Source: Camellia lanceoleosa
Taxonomy: Eukaryota; Streptophyta; Magnoliopsida; Ericales; Theaceae
Assembly (NCBI GenBank): GCA_025200525.1
Contig: CM045761.1
Location: 62,466,009-62,530,008 of the forward strand
DNA: 64,000 bases
Direction: 5' to 3'
In this document: positions 36,581-48,445 of the stretch, one piece after another
How positions within the stretch are numbered: position 1 is the first letter of the stretch
Layout of the letters: each line of letters opens with the position of its first letter
The notes under the pieces: generated by a model
What the model was told of the DNA's origin: nothing
What the model saw: the letters and a program-made list of their open reading frames with translations, nothing else
Databases searched by the model: none
Translations under genes and position numbers: made by a program

Positions 36581-36775
36581 GTTTGGCCACCCCTCAAGGA
36601 AATTACTGTTTTACCGTTGTATTAACAAACTATTGTGCATGAAACAAAGGGTGCTTTAGGGCATCAAATGTCATTTAACTTGAAGGGAGGTACCATTGAT
36701 TAGAAATGATGGCTGTCCAAGTCAATTTGGTGATAAAATTAGAGGAAATTACCCTTTACTGGTAATTTGACAAAA
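36581..36775. other. MYB upstream flank, copy A, right part
   Basis: Matches 47731-48318 except for the MITE that copy C carries. Similarity ends at about 36775, a duplication breakpoint. No gene. Confidence 0.65.
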
Positions 36776-36846
36776 TTATTATATATATACGAAAAAAATT
36801 ATTTAGGGCCAAGTAAGGGCTTTCCTTTCTGCCCTCCCTCTACAAA

Positions 36847-37430
36847 CTTTTTTTTGTTTTTTGATTGGCAAATAAAAACTTTATTAATAAATTCAAATGA
36901 AACAAAGCTTACAAGAAAATATTAACAAAGAGAGGATAAGAGCAACATAATTTTTTATTTTTTATTTTTATTTTTATTTTTATTTTTTTTGTGATAAGCA
37001 AAGAAAACTTTATTTATGAAATGTAGCATACAAAGTATGAGGATACATCAATAAAGGGGAAGTTACAGAGCTAATAACAGCACATAGATTGATGAAATAT
37101 AGCAACTTGATCCCACTCAGTGAACAGCAAGAGAGGACCCAACAGTCGGCAAGAAACACCCCAACACCCCAACAGTTGGCAAGAAACCAACCACGGGAAA
37201 GACCAAAAGTCAAAGAAACAATAACAGAAATAACAAAGAAACCCGATCCGTGGAGGTTAGATACAATGTCGCAATCGAATAATCTACTTTCAAGAGCCAT
37301 TTTGGACCACAAAGTTATCTGCACTTTAATCTTTTCGCATAAAACTTGAATATCGTGATGAGCTCCTTAAACAAACATTCATTCCACAACTTCCATACGG
37401 ACCAAAAACGCATGTAAGGGATAATGTATT
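36847..37430 (-). mobile_element. Two LINE 3' ends, truncated
   Basis: Two minus-strand 3' ends follow each other. Each has an AATAAAGTTTT...TTTGC context and an A-rich tail: T-run near 36847-36862, and (ATTTTT)n at 36951-36990. The second carries upstream sequence to about 37430. In reverse this reads like the end of a LINE ORF2 (FWSVWKLWNECLF), though weakly. Both are 5'-truncated, dead copies. Outer limits are uncertain. Confidence 0.55.
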
Positions 37431-39485
37431 TACAAAGTGTTGCTCAATCAAATGCCATTATTATATGATTTATTCAATAAAACTTCGTTAGAATGTATGA
37501 TTTGTTTATAAGTGAAGAATAATTTAATATTTTTATAATGGTATTATTTTCACGTTTTTACATTTCATTTTTATTTTTGTTTGTTTGTTCATTGAAGATG
37601 CACTCAAAGAACAAAAGGTTATTCATTTACTTTTAATGAAAAACTCTATTCATAGAAAAGAGTATTACAAATATGTAAAATTAATTTGGAATGTAGTTTA
37701 GGGTTAAAATTTGGAATAGCTTTAGTAATGAGTTTTGTAGAAATTGATACTTACATATTAGTACTTAGAATTTGATCTAGAGTAAATTCTTCACATTACA
37801 ATTTGAATCATATATATATATATATATATGTGAATAAAATTATGAGTACATTTTTTGAACATTGAAAATTAGCCCACAAAGTATGTAATTAAGGCCTCAT
37901 GTGCCTAAGGTATTTAAAGTAATTTTTTTAGTTTTTATAGTTTTTTTAGTTATAAAAACCATTTGTCATTTTTCAAATATCAACAAGTCAAAAAAAAGAA
38001 AGAAAAAAAAAACTTATTTCATAAAACAAGCTAAAAGTGAAAATTTTAAAAATTGTCACAGTTTAGTCCCCACCCCAAAAACAAAATCTTATTCCTTTTA
38101 CTCCTTGACTTAATTCGTCATGTTGATTTTTTTTTTTTCAAAATCTATGTTTTTAAAAATAAAAAATAAAATTTGGGTTACTCGAAATTAAAATTGCAAA
38201 TAAAAATTGCATTCAGTTTCTTTCTTTAAATAAAAAAAAAAATCATTAAAAAAGTCTTCCTGTATGAAGTTTTAAAAAAAAGTTAAGAAAACTAAGAAAA
38301 TTACTAAACAATATGACTTATTTAACCATTACAAAACTAAAAAAAATGCAATATGCTTTAACTTTAAAAAAATAATAAAATAAAATGAGATTATCCAATC
38401 CTTTTAATATATAGAGCATTGTAAATGATTTTTTTTTTTTTTTAATTTTAACAAAGACTGTTTTTAGAGTTTTAAGTCTCAAACTACAAAACTTTTTTAA
38501 AAAAAATAAATATATTGTTTAGGCCATTCAATCCTAAATATTTGTAACTTAAAATTTTCATAATAGAAATCCTTATCAATAAATTTAAAAAGAAATGTCT
38601 TATATTTTTATTTTGTTCCTTATAAAGTTCTTAAGTTCTATTAATTTTCAAAATGTCATTTAATTGTGCTCTTTTAATTAATATTTTTAATTTTCAAATG
38701 GAATGAACACATTTTATACAATTATTTGTAATTTTTTATTTTATTTTAGTAAATTTCACACATTATTTATACATTTCAAAGGAAAAATACTGAATGTATG
38801 GGTTGGAGAGAGAAAACTAATAACCTAAATTGTTTATTATTATGTTTTCAAAAAATTAAAAACACGTATTGATTAACAATTAAATTTGTTTGGGTGGAGA
38901 GAGGAAGTCATTAATACACAACTCATAAATTTGTATTTAATTTTTTATTTATGAGTAAAATATTATTAAAAAAAAGAAGATAAAATGTAAATAATATTTA
39001 TCTTATTGAAAAAATAATATATTATTTTATCTCGTGTGTATAGCACATGTTATAGATTAGTTATAATTGATTAGGGTGTACCATAAGAAAAATATATACT
39101 TTTTATTTAGTGCTTAATATGTGTTGTTCTTATTAGTAAATTCACATTAAGATATAATAAGAATTAAAATTTTAAAACTTGAGTTAGGTGTATTGTGATG
39201 ATTTTTGGATTCGAGTATAATGACCCTTTCATTAATGTTGTGTTTGATTGAGGAATTTGGGAATGGATTTGGAAAGAAAAAGAAAAAAGATAGGCAAAAT
39301 GTGAATGAAATATACTTATATTTATCTTATTTTCACACACATTTTCTCTTTCTCTTTCCATTTCCAAATCCTTTCTCAAATCACTCAACTAAACACAGTA
39401 TAAAAGAAAGGGGAAATTACTCACGGGTCCCATGTGGAACATGTGGATTCCATTTAATCCCATAACTTTTTGAGTACACCCAAAA

Positions 39486-39487
<2 letters not shown>
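37431..39487. other. AT-rich DNA without recognisable genes
   Basis: Many A- and T-runs and a (TA)n at about 37810-37830. Sequence at about 39053-39230 resembles the right arm of the MULE-like element (41392-41544) and may be a partial relative. Confidence 0.5.

Positions 39488-39518
<31 letters not shown>
39488..39518 (+). repeat. (CT)n microsatellite
   Basis: About 15 CT units, followed by pyrimidine-rich DNA to about 39560. This resembles a plant 5' leader, but no gene follows. Confidence 0.9.
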
Positions 39519-39523
<5 letters not shown>

Positions 39524-39684
39524 TTGCTTCCCTTCCTCTCTCTTTTTTTTCTGCATTTTTCTCTCATCGTCTTTGTCATGGACGACGACCGGTGATCATG
39601 TCTTTCTCCATTGATTGGGGCTCACTGATAACCGCCAACCATCGAAATCAACTCATGACTTCACTCTCACCGACGGCGAAGATA

Positions 39685-39730
39685 ATATATTTCCGACGAA
39701 GAAGATGATATATTTCCGACGAAGAAGATG
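39685..39730 (+). repeat. Two tandem 23-bp units
   Basis: The unit (ATATATTTCC, then GACGAAGAAGATG) occurs twice head to tail. Confidence 0.9.
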
Positions 39731-39952
39731 AGTGGATCTACTTAGATCTGATGTAGATCTACATCAGATTTGGCTAAATCTAAACAAAAAATAATTGCCG
39801 AAGTACAATCCTCTCTCTACATTTGCCTTTCTTCTTTGATCTCTTTTTTTTTTTTTTTTTTTCTCTGCTATACACTTCTGTTTTTCTGTTCTAATGGAGA
39901 AAATTTTCGAATTCTGAACAAGTAGTTTTCGAGTTTTAGTTACAGGCGGTGA

Positions 39953-40111
39953 AAACTGTAAAATTTTGCAGTTTCAAATTTTTTTGGTGCTGGAATGAAT
40001 CATGGTATAAAACTGTAAAATTTTACAGTTTCATAACATGTTTTTCAGTTTGATTAATAAGGATAAATGCTTAATAGATTTTTGTTTCGAAACTGTAACA
40101 TTTTACAGTTT
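39953..40111. repeat. Three spaced copies of a 22-bp palindrome
   Basis: The palindrome has the arm AAACTGTAAAA followed by its reverse complement. Copies are at 39953-39974 (one mismatch), 40010-40031 (perfect) and 40090-40111 (one mismatch), in otherwise unrelated sequence. Confidence 0.85.
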
Positions 40112-40380
40112 CAAAACTTACTTTTCGGTTTGATCACTATTTAGATACTATTTAGATATTATTGCTTGTTTATGGGCTTGACTCACACCTAGGGCAAACT
40201 TCACGGTACAAGCCTAGCACTGATTGAAAGACACTAATTTAGTTTATGGATGGACCTTGTCGAATCTTTTTTCTTCTCACAATTTTGTAAATAATATGGT
40301 CCATGATAATTTTGTCAAGGCTCCCATAATTATCTCAAATTCTAATTTAACAATCGGGAAAATAATGTTAACATGAGAAA

Positions 40381-41544
40381 GGGGGATTCTATTTACACCA
40401 AAAAAATCATTAAGTACTCCCAATTTCTAAGTACACCTTACTTAATTATTTAAAATTTTATTTTACTCTCATTACACCCTATTATTTTTCCCAAATTACC
40501 CTCAAGGTAAACCCAAATAATAAATAATAAACAAACTAAAAAGACTAAATTATTTCAAAAACTTTTCAATACAGAAAATAATTCTCAAATACAAAAAAAA
40601 AAAACAAACAAACAAACAAACAAACAAACTTGTAAGCATATAAGCATTATAAATATAGAAATTGTGAAACCCCTTTATGTTTTCCAGTAACTTCACAGTT
40701 CATTCATGATGATCTAATCACAATTATCAATTCATAAAATATCTTAATTTGTTAATATTTGGGCTGAACAATATTGCAAAGCTTTGGTGAATAAAAACAT
40801 AGCCATAGAATAAAATAATTGAGGAATATGCGAGAAGAAAATAATAGAAAATAATTTTTTTTTTTTTTCAAAACAAACATAAAGTTCAACAAAGAAAGAG
40901 TAAAAAGGATAGAAAAAAAAAATTATTAAAAGGTGCCGCAGGATATACCTCCTTTTTTTTTTTTGTGAAGGATACTAACATGGTCATTGAGTTCAAAGAT
41001 TATCTCCAAAAAAAGAAAAATATTAAAAGTTGTAATGCTATTTATATGATTGTGAAAATTGAAAGATTTAACATTGTAATGGGACAAGAGAAAAAATACA
41101 AAAATTAATAATTATATTTTGACTTTTATATGAATCTTACCTCCTCTTTGATGGGTTGCTTTAAAAAATTATCTTGATTATTACTTTCATTCATTGTTTA
41201 ATTGTTCAAACTTTCTTCTAGGGTTTAGGGTTTCAAAATAATAAAAAAAATAATGATATTAATGATAATGGTGAATTTTGATAGGATAGATTGGAGTTTT
41301 GGAGTGAGAAAGAAGAAGAAGAAAAAGAAGACGGCGACATAATAACTTTGATCTCTTGGGGAAGAAGATGAAGAGATTTAAATAAGAATAGTGGATTAGA
41401 GTGTACATAAGGAAAAAAAAATATTTTAAGATTTATTATGTGTTGTCGTTATTAATAAATTCATATTAGAATATAATAAGAATTAAAATTTATAACTTTA
41501 AATTAGGCGTACTAAGACATATTTTGAGTTCAGATAGAATCTCC
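40381..41544. mobile_element. MULE-like non-autonomous element (1164 bp)
   Basis: Inverted ends: left GGGGGATTCTATTTACACC, right (reverse complement) GGAGATTCTATCTGAACTC, with weaker similarity inward. Flanks are CATGAGAAA (40372-40380) and CATGAAAAA (41545-41553), a 9-bp duplication with one mismatch, as made by Mutator-type transposases. No transposase. It contains GAAGAAG-rich sequence that could be captured host DNA. Confidence 0.6.
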
Positions 41545-41553
41545 CATGAAAAA

Positions 41554-41940
41554 ATGTATGTTAAATTAAACATTGAAAAAAACAATTTGTTGAAAATATA
41601 GTCACAAAATGTGGGCCAATGTTGTTAAAAATACATTGCCTATATTCATTTCTTTTTTATCGAATGTGCGCCAATGTCCATGGTGTTCAATTCTTCTTTG
41701 AACCCTCACTATCTCCTTCTCTTTAGGCTTGGACTTGTGTTAAGCAACTAGGATGGTTGTTCAAAGGATAAGTGATGGTTGCTGGCAGTTGGGGAAGTGA
41801 AAATAAGTGAATGAGGGGATTAGGAGGCAAGTGAGGGGAAAGGGATAGTAGAGCTAGGGTAACAGAAGAGGAGGGGCGGTCGAGAGGCGTTGGAGGTAAA
41901 GGGCAAAGATGTGGTATGGAGAGAAAATGTGGCGTGGAGA
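41554..41940. other. Unassigned non-coding stretch
   Basis: No element ends or gene recognised. The G-rich part at 41770-41930 is higher in GC than its surroundings. Confidence 0.4.
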
Positions 41941-41949
41941 AATTTTAAA

Positions 41950-42535
41950 AGAATAATCCTTCGTAGCTCGAAAAAAAATTTGGCCCGAGTGGCTCGAATA
42001 TCCAAAACGACGTCTTTTTGGGTATTATTTTTATTTTATTTTTTTCTCTTTCTTTTCCTCTTATATCGTTGAAATAGAGGGATGAAGAGAAAGAAGAGAG
42101 AGGAGCACCACTGGCGCCACTATCACTGACGCGATCACCGGTGCTGCCTGGGTACAAATCTGCGTATAATGATGATGATGATGATGATGATGATGATGTG
42201 TTGTTGTTGATGATGATGATGATGTGTTGATTTTGATTTTTTATTTTTGGGTTTGAATCTCTCTAATTTTTTGGTTTAATTTTTGGATTTTTGGGTTTGA
42301 TTTTTAATCTTCAATAAAACAGAGGATGAATCTCCCTGACTTTGTGATGTTTGATGTTGATGATGATGATGATGATCTCTCTCTCTCATACAACTTCCTA
42401 TTCTCTCCTCCTTCTTTTTCTACTTCTTCTTCATCTGCAGAGAGAAAAGGACCAAAAAAAAAAAAAAACACTGCACAAAACGACATCGTTTTGGGCGATC
42501 CACTCGAGCCAAAAGAAATTGAGCTACAAAACAAA
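41950..42535. repeat. Pair of imperfect long inverted repeats around TGA/GAT microsatellites
   Basis: The left arm (about 41962-42021: GTAGCTCG..., CGAGTGGCTCG, CCAAAACGACGTC) matches the reverse complement of the right arm (about 42475-42535). The spacer holds (TGA)n at 42169-42224 and a second GAT run near 42357-42376. It may be a MITE, but no target duplication was found. Confidence 0.5.
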
Positions 42536-44307
42536 AGCTGATTTTAGGGTACTTAGTGTAATAAAAATGAAAATTGTTATTCAAGTAAAAAATTAGACAT
42601 ATTTTTCAAGTTTAATGATGTGACAATTAATTATGATATCTAAGTAACTCTCTCTCATATCTTTGTTAATCATCAACCAATCATATCATTTGGACATCAT
42701 TGGGTCTAGAAAATGGATTTAGAAAGTGGGCTTGTATATCACTTTTCTAAAAGAATTTATTAAACAACAAGATTGAAAATATATATATATATATATATGT
42801 AAACGATCATAAATATTTCTAGATAATGCTACAATGACAATGGGCTCTTTTGGGAAGAGTTAAAAAAGTCAAAAATCAGTTTTTAATCTATTTTTGGTTA
42901 TATCATCTCTCACATTTTTACACGTTTTTTCAAAAAAGTCAAAAAATAAAAAAATTAATTTTAACTATCTTTCTAAAATAAGCCAATATTTCAAATATCA
43001 TTTTTAGCACAATCATAACCATTAGATATTAATGAAATTTACATGGAATTCATTGCATTTATGATATTTAAAATGTGATAAAAATTTATGATTAGCATTA
43101 ATCATATTTCTATTGTCATTAAAATTTCCATTTATGTACTCTATAAAATGCATTGAAAGCATTGATTACTCAGCCAGCATCGTTGCATAATGCATGGAGA
43201 GTTAGCCAATTGTTAGGTCATATCCATTCATGCCTTCATTTGCTTCACTTCAGTTTCTTTCTCAAAGAAACAAAACTTTAGTCAAACAAAAGCTCCACAA
43301 GGTTGAAAGCCGTTCAGAAAGTGAAGGAAAAAGCACAAGAAAACCAAGGAAAAAGAAAAGAAAATGCTAAATGAAAGAGTGATTACAACTGATGAACAGA
43401 GAAAACTAACACACTCATATATATTTAAAATATATAGTGTATATATATATAACCCACCAAATATTATATATATTTATTCAAAGCATTAAAGTGTTAGTGT
43501 TCACACCTTAGAACATAACGAGTTTAACTTAAGAATTCCTGAAGTCTGTCATTTCTAATAAAAAGTATCCCTGCAAAAAATTTGCCGCAAGCCACCTAAA
43601 TTCAGTTTCTACAGTACACTTCTCTTGCATATAGTCTTTAAACCAGCATAACCTGGATCCAAAAAAGAAAAAATCTTAATATAAAATTATCAACACTAGG
43701 TGTGTAAAAACAAATTTTGATAATAAAATGAGTAGACCAAATTTGTTTTGATGTGATTCACTTCACATGAAGTTAGCATTTCATGATTTTTTCAAGTCCA
43801 GATATTGTGGGCCCATCTCAAGTCTATTTTTGCATTGACCATCTCAAGTTTATTTTTGCATCGTTCAATTTTTAATTCATTTTAAGTAGATCATTCAAGA
43901 AAAAAAATCAACGAAAACTTATAGTTGCAAAAAAGAAATTTTATACCACTAAAACTAAATGTATTGGCTATAAACTCATACGTATAAAAAATCGACAATG
44001 CATATGTAATTTTTATTCCAATAAAATACATGTCAATACTTAAAACCATACTTCATTTTCAAAGTGGCTTTTGGTACATACCTTATCGGTAGAATTAAAG
44101 AAAAGGAAAAAGGAACTAGAGAGGAGAACTTACTCAGATCACGAAGATAGCATTGCCACCCATAGAGAACTAATGAGAAGAAGCAACCATCTCCATCAAA
44201 TCCATATCTTTCTTCCCACTGAAAGAAGCTTGACCAGTCAAGCAATCCACCTTGAAGTTGTTATCAATAATATTACAGTAGTTATCCATGGAAGGCAAAG
44301 CATTGGA
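42536..44307. other. AT-rich DNA downstream of the MYB gene
   Basis: No gene seen. It contains a possible 142-bp TIR element at 42843-42984 (GGGCTCTTTTGGGAAGAG against GGCTTATTTTAGAAAGAT), TA microsatellites near 42780 and 43430, and presumably the MYB 3' untranslated region at its right end. Confidence 0.5.
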
Positions 44308-47177
44308 TTATCCATCCAACAGAAAAGAATGGTAAATGTCAGAAGAGAAATGGGTTATTGGAAGCTCTTTATTTGGGGCATTTATGAACATGTTAGTGTC
44401 AACAACCATATCATTAAGCAGCTGATCATCACCATTGGTGTTGTTGAGTAATCCGAGCGGATTTAAGGCAGAAACACTCTTAGAATGATTATTTTGAGCT
44501 GTTTTTGCCTTAATTGAAGCCTTGGAATTGTTTTTACCATTCAGAGGCTGGTCATTTTTGGTACCGAAGAAATTTATCATGAAGTTCAGTTAAATGCGTC
44601 AATGTTTTGTTCATAAAGCGTGGAGAGTCATCAATGGAGGACTCGAATAAGTCCCGAGATGAGCAAAATGGGTTGAGAAGTCTTTAGTGACGGTGGAGCC
44701 AGTGGTGGTGGCGGCCCTCTTAGATGGATTCATGTTTTTGATGTAGTCTTGGAGTATGGAGGGTTGAGATTGAGACTTCCCATTCTGGCTGCCTTGTGGT
44801 TTCTTGATGTTATTCCTTTTTGAATTTTGCTTTCTTTTGGTGGCGTTCCAGTGATTCTTTATTGAATTTTCGGTCCTTCCCGGTATTCTCTTGGCAATTT
44901 CTGCCCATCTGTTGCCAACTTTCTTATGAGCTTCAACCAATATGCTCTCTTCTTCTTCAGTCCAAGTATCTTTCTGATAAAAATAAAAAATAAAAACAAG
45001 GGCGCCACATTGTGTATTATAAACAATGCAATATACATAGGGGAAAATTAAAAATAAAATAAAATAACAAAAAAAGGTACCAAACTCTAATAAGAATTTC
45101 AATAATGCCATGTGCACTGTAGACAAAAATTCATAGAAACGTATCTAGAAAAATCAATATTACACTTTGCTGTAAAGAAAAGTGATATTTTTATAAAATT
45201 TTTGTACAAAATTCTTGATTAGAATAATGTGGTAGTGGCATTTTTAAAAGTATAAGTCAAGTTGATGAATTTTTTGTTTTAAAATGATAAAATTAAAATT
45301 TATCACATCATTTTATATTTATTTATTTTTATTTATTTTGCTGTGTAGCACTATAAGAACTTATCTATGAAAACATTAAATGTGAACCTTTTTATAACAA
45401 AATCGATGCTTTGAGGGAGAAAAGGTTCCAAAATCACATGAAAGTGAACACTAAGAAAGAGTGGGTGCAAGGAGGAATTTGAGAGGGTATAAACTGACAA
45501 TGGACTGACCCTATAAGTTTTGCATGTCAAAGTGCTCATATGAAAGACAATCCGTGCCCTTGTCTCACGAGGAATTATATTAATAGCCAAGTAAACATAT
45601 AACGTGGCTTTGTATATTTAAATAACAACAATATTACGAACTCAAAAAAAAAAAAGTTAATGGTTGAAATTTATTTTACTCATGTATTCACATTTCATCA
45701 ATTTAATCTCCACCACATATATACATTTGTAATAAATTATGATTTGACAAGGATGGGTTCATAGCATTTTTATTTAAATAAGCATAAAATTCTAAACATG
45801 AACCAACATGTCTAGACGGTTAGATGGAAGAAGAAATGTCACTAACTTTTGCAAATTAAAATTAAAAATAAAAATAAAAATGGAAGCAGAGATGTCAGAT
45901 GGTGTGAACAGCACCAAACTCACCATAAGATCTACATGTCAAGCCCATGACTTGTAAAACAAAACCCTAATCCACTTTTTGAATGAAACTTTTCACTAAT
46001 TACCAAATATAAAATATCAAAAGAAAACTCATGAAGAGATGAATGGACAAATCACCTTGACGAAATTTTGGCAATCTAAATCCTATATCTCTAACTTTTA
46101 AGATATAAAATTAAATAATTAAAAAAAGAAAAAGAGTTGAGAATAGGAAATTAAACCAGATAAGGCATCCTAGGGTTTTCTCTTTTGACTACTTGAAAAA
46201 TATCACACAAACCCAAACCAAATCTCAGTTCTTAGATATCTGTCATAGATTTTTATGAGAAATCTAACACAATTGTTTGATGATTAGTTTTGCGAAAAGT
46301 AAAGCAAATTTTAACAAAAACCAAACCACACTCAGTGGTTTTGACAAAACCTCAAATTAGGAAAAGGGTGAGGAAAAAAGACCTTGATATCAGGGCGCAA
46401 ATGATTGTGCCACCGCTCCCGGCATTGTTTTCCGGCCCTGCCAACCATATTCTTTGCTATCTGAGCCCATTTTCTCACTCCATGCTGCGTCACTAAATTG
46501 AGCAGTTTCCTTCACAAAAACAAAATCATAGAAATCTTCAATATCAACTGCACTTTCATGTAAAGAGTAGACATGTGGGTTTAGTATAAGCAATACAGTC
46601 ATATATGGGCTGATATTGGACAATATTGATTGATATATCATTATCAGAAGATAGATATTTAAAACCCTAGGATGTATAAGACTTAAAGAAGGGTAAAAAT
46701 TAAAAATTATGAGTTATATCACCTATCTTCTTCATCTGTCCATTGCCTTTTGATCAAAGTAGTTGTAGAAGAGCCACCTTTTGCTCTCTTTGCCACTCCT
46801 TTACAATTCCTTTCTTTTGATTTGGCATCTTCACTCAAACCCATATTAGGATCTATCTCATATGTCCATTTAAGAGTCTCACTATCATGGAAAAGCCCAT
46901 CTATGAAGCTCTTCTCCGGAAAACTTGGCCCCAAAAAGTTGCTTGAGTAGCCACCAATTGCACCACCAGAAGAAGAAAAACCACCATACACGCTTGCTGG
47001 AACAAGCAGTCCTTGGTTGTGCACATTGTTTTGAGTCTGTTGGTGAGAGAAATGGTTGTTCTTGCTTGACAAGAACATCTTTATGGCTGTTAATGGAGGA
47101 CTAGGTCTATATAAAGAAGGGTTGTTTTGTAAATTCACATACCCAAAACCACCACCACCACCACCACCACCTTCCAT
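44308..47177 (-). CDS. R2R3-MYB transcription factor, MYB98/MYB118-like, copy C
   Basis: A nuclear DNA-binding regulator with three exons: 47177-46723, 46509-46383 and 44973 to at least 44611. The phases join cleanly. The start is the ATG at 47177 ([16 protein letters not shown]). Residues about 146-193 form R2 ([25 protein letters not shown]). Residues 195-245 form R3 ([37 protein letters not shown]), with all expected tryptophans. The R3 wording and the [11 protein letters not shown] block match the MYB98/64/119/118/115 group, which acts in embryo-sac and seed development in Arabidopsis. The frame stops at 44611, giving 314 residues. A shift near 44650 would open more sequence (for example 44580-44308), so a recent frameshift or a missed intron is possible. 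This is the only copy with exon 3. Confidence 0.8.
44974..46382 (-). other. Intron 2 of MYB copy C
   Basis: Acceptor TTATCAG before 44973. From 45375 to 46365 it matches the remnant introns of copies A and B. 44974-45374 is unique to copy C. It contains the unoccupied half-LINE site at 46366-46385. No gene. Confidence 0.75.
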
Positions 47178-47370
47178 GAAAGAGAGGCTTGAAGGAGACT
47201 AAAAACAAGAAAAGAAAGAACTGTTTTCAAGCAACAAGATTGCTTCCAAAATTGCTTTGATTTAGGAAAGGTGTTTTTTTGTGTTTTTTCTTCTCTCTAC
47301 TTGTAAAGACACAAGAGCTGGGCAAAGAGAGATTATAGTAAAAAGCCTTGTTTGGAGCTACTACAAGGGT
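47178..47370 (-). promoter_or_regulatory. Proximal promoter region of MYB copy C
   Basis: About 190 bases upstream of the ATG are shared with A and B, and a weak TATA-like ACTATAATC lies near 47330-47338. In A and B the Gypsy LTR is inserted at the AGGGT that lies here at 47366-47370, so only copy C keeps its native upstream region. Confidence 0.45.
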
Positions 47371-48318
47371 TGGAAACCGTTGATCTGAGGGTTCATCCAA
47401 CGGCTGAGATTCAGAGGTGATTGTAACTCCTCAACTTCTCTTCTCAAACAAAAGTAGAAAAATAGTGGTGGAGAGATTAGTGGGTTAGTCATTAACCCTC
47501 AGTAATAAATCATTTTTGCTAAATTAAGATTACACTATTTTTTTTGAATATATGGAAAGTTTGTGTCTTGTTACAATTAGGGAAAATTTGAATCCAATGT
47601 AAATTTTTATTAAAAAACAATTTACAAATAATTGGTAAATTTTATATATATTAATAATTATAATTATAATTTTTTTTCATGATTTTGTAATAATTTTTTA
47701 ATAGGACCATTTATAATTATTCACTGCCATTGTTTGGCCACCCCTCAAGGAAATTACTTTTTTACCCACTATGACATATAAGAGTTTTGGAGATCAAATG
47801 TTTTGGTTTCTAAAAGTAAAAATTTTGTTACAAAAGACATTTAGGGACTAATTTCTATTATTATGAAGATAGTCGCTAAAAGGTCGTCTTGAAAAGTCAA
47901 AAATAAGGCTTTTAGCGACAAAATTTTGAAAATATCATTAATAAATAGATTTTTTGGGACAAAATAATTTGGTCTCAAAATGCTTTATTTTTTGAAGCAA
48001 AAAATTTGGTCTCAAATAGATAATAATTTATTACTAATGTCTAATTTTCGTTATTAAAAATATAATGACGATATTTTTCACAATAAAAATATTTAATTCT
48101 GAAAAAATAATTTTATCCTTAAATTTTAATCCCCAAAACCTTAATTTTTTGTAATGACCGTTGTATTAACAAACTATTGTGCATCAAAGAAAGGGTGCTT
48201 TAGGGCACTAAATGCCGTTCAACTTGAAGGGAGGTACTATTGATTAGAAATGATGGCTGCCCAAGTCAATTTGGTGACAAAATTAGGAGAAATTACCCCT
48301 TACTAGTAATTTGACAAA
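47371..48318. other. MYB upstream flank, copy C
   Basis: Matches 31557-31921 plus 36581-36775. No gene. Carries a MITE at 47767-48156. From 48319 to 48445 the sequence is not found elsewhere in the window. Confidence 0.65.
47767..48156. mobile_element. CACTA-like MITE (390 bp)
   Basis: It starts CACTATGACATA and ends (reverse complement) CATTACAAAAAA. The outer 26 bases match at about 17 positions. The 3-bp duplication ACC lies at 47764-47766 and 48157-48159, and copy A has the single ACC at 36613-36615. Internal GACAAAA...GGTCTCAAAA blocks are typical of such MITEs. No transposase. Confidence 0.7.
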
Positions 48319-48445
48319 GGGTAGAGTTAATTACCACTTTTGTAACAAGCTAGATTTCTGCCCAGATTCTTGCTTCAGTGAACACCTTCATTTACAGACT
48401 TTGTCTTAAAAAATTCTTTGGTTTTCAACCTACCCCTACAATCTC

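Noticed and set aside
42843..42984. Small TIR element candidate
   Set aside because: Ends match only partly and the target duplication is unclear, so it is mentioned within the flanking entry and not listed as a separate element.
44071..44451. 126-codon plus-strand frame over the MYB 3' region
   Set aside because: Mostly antisense to the possible MYB C-terminal frame. No features of its own.
47371..47420. AACCGTTG/CCAACGG motifs as MYB autoregulation sites
   Set aside because: Too short to separate from chance without binding data.
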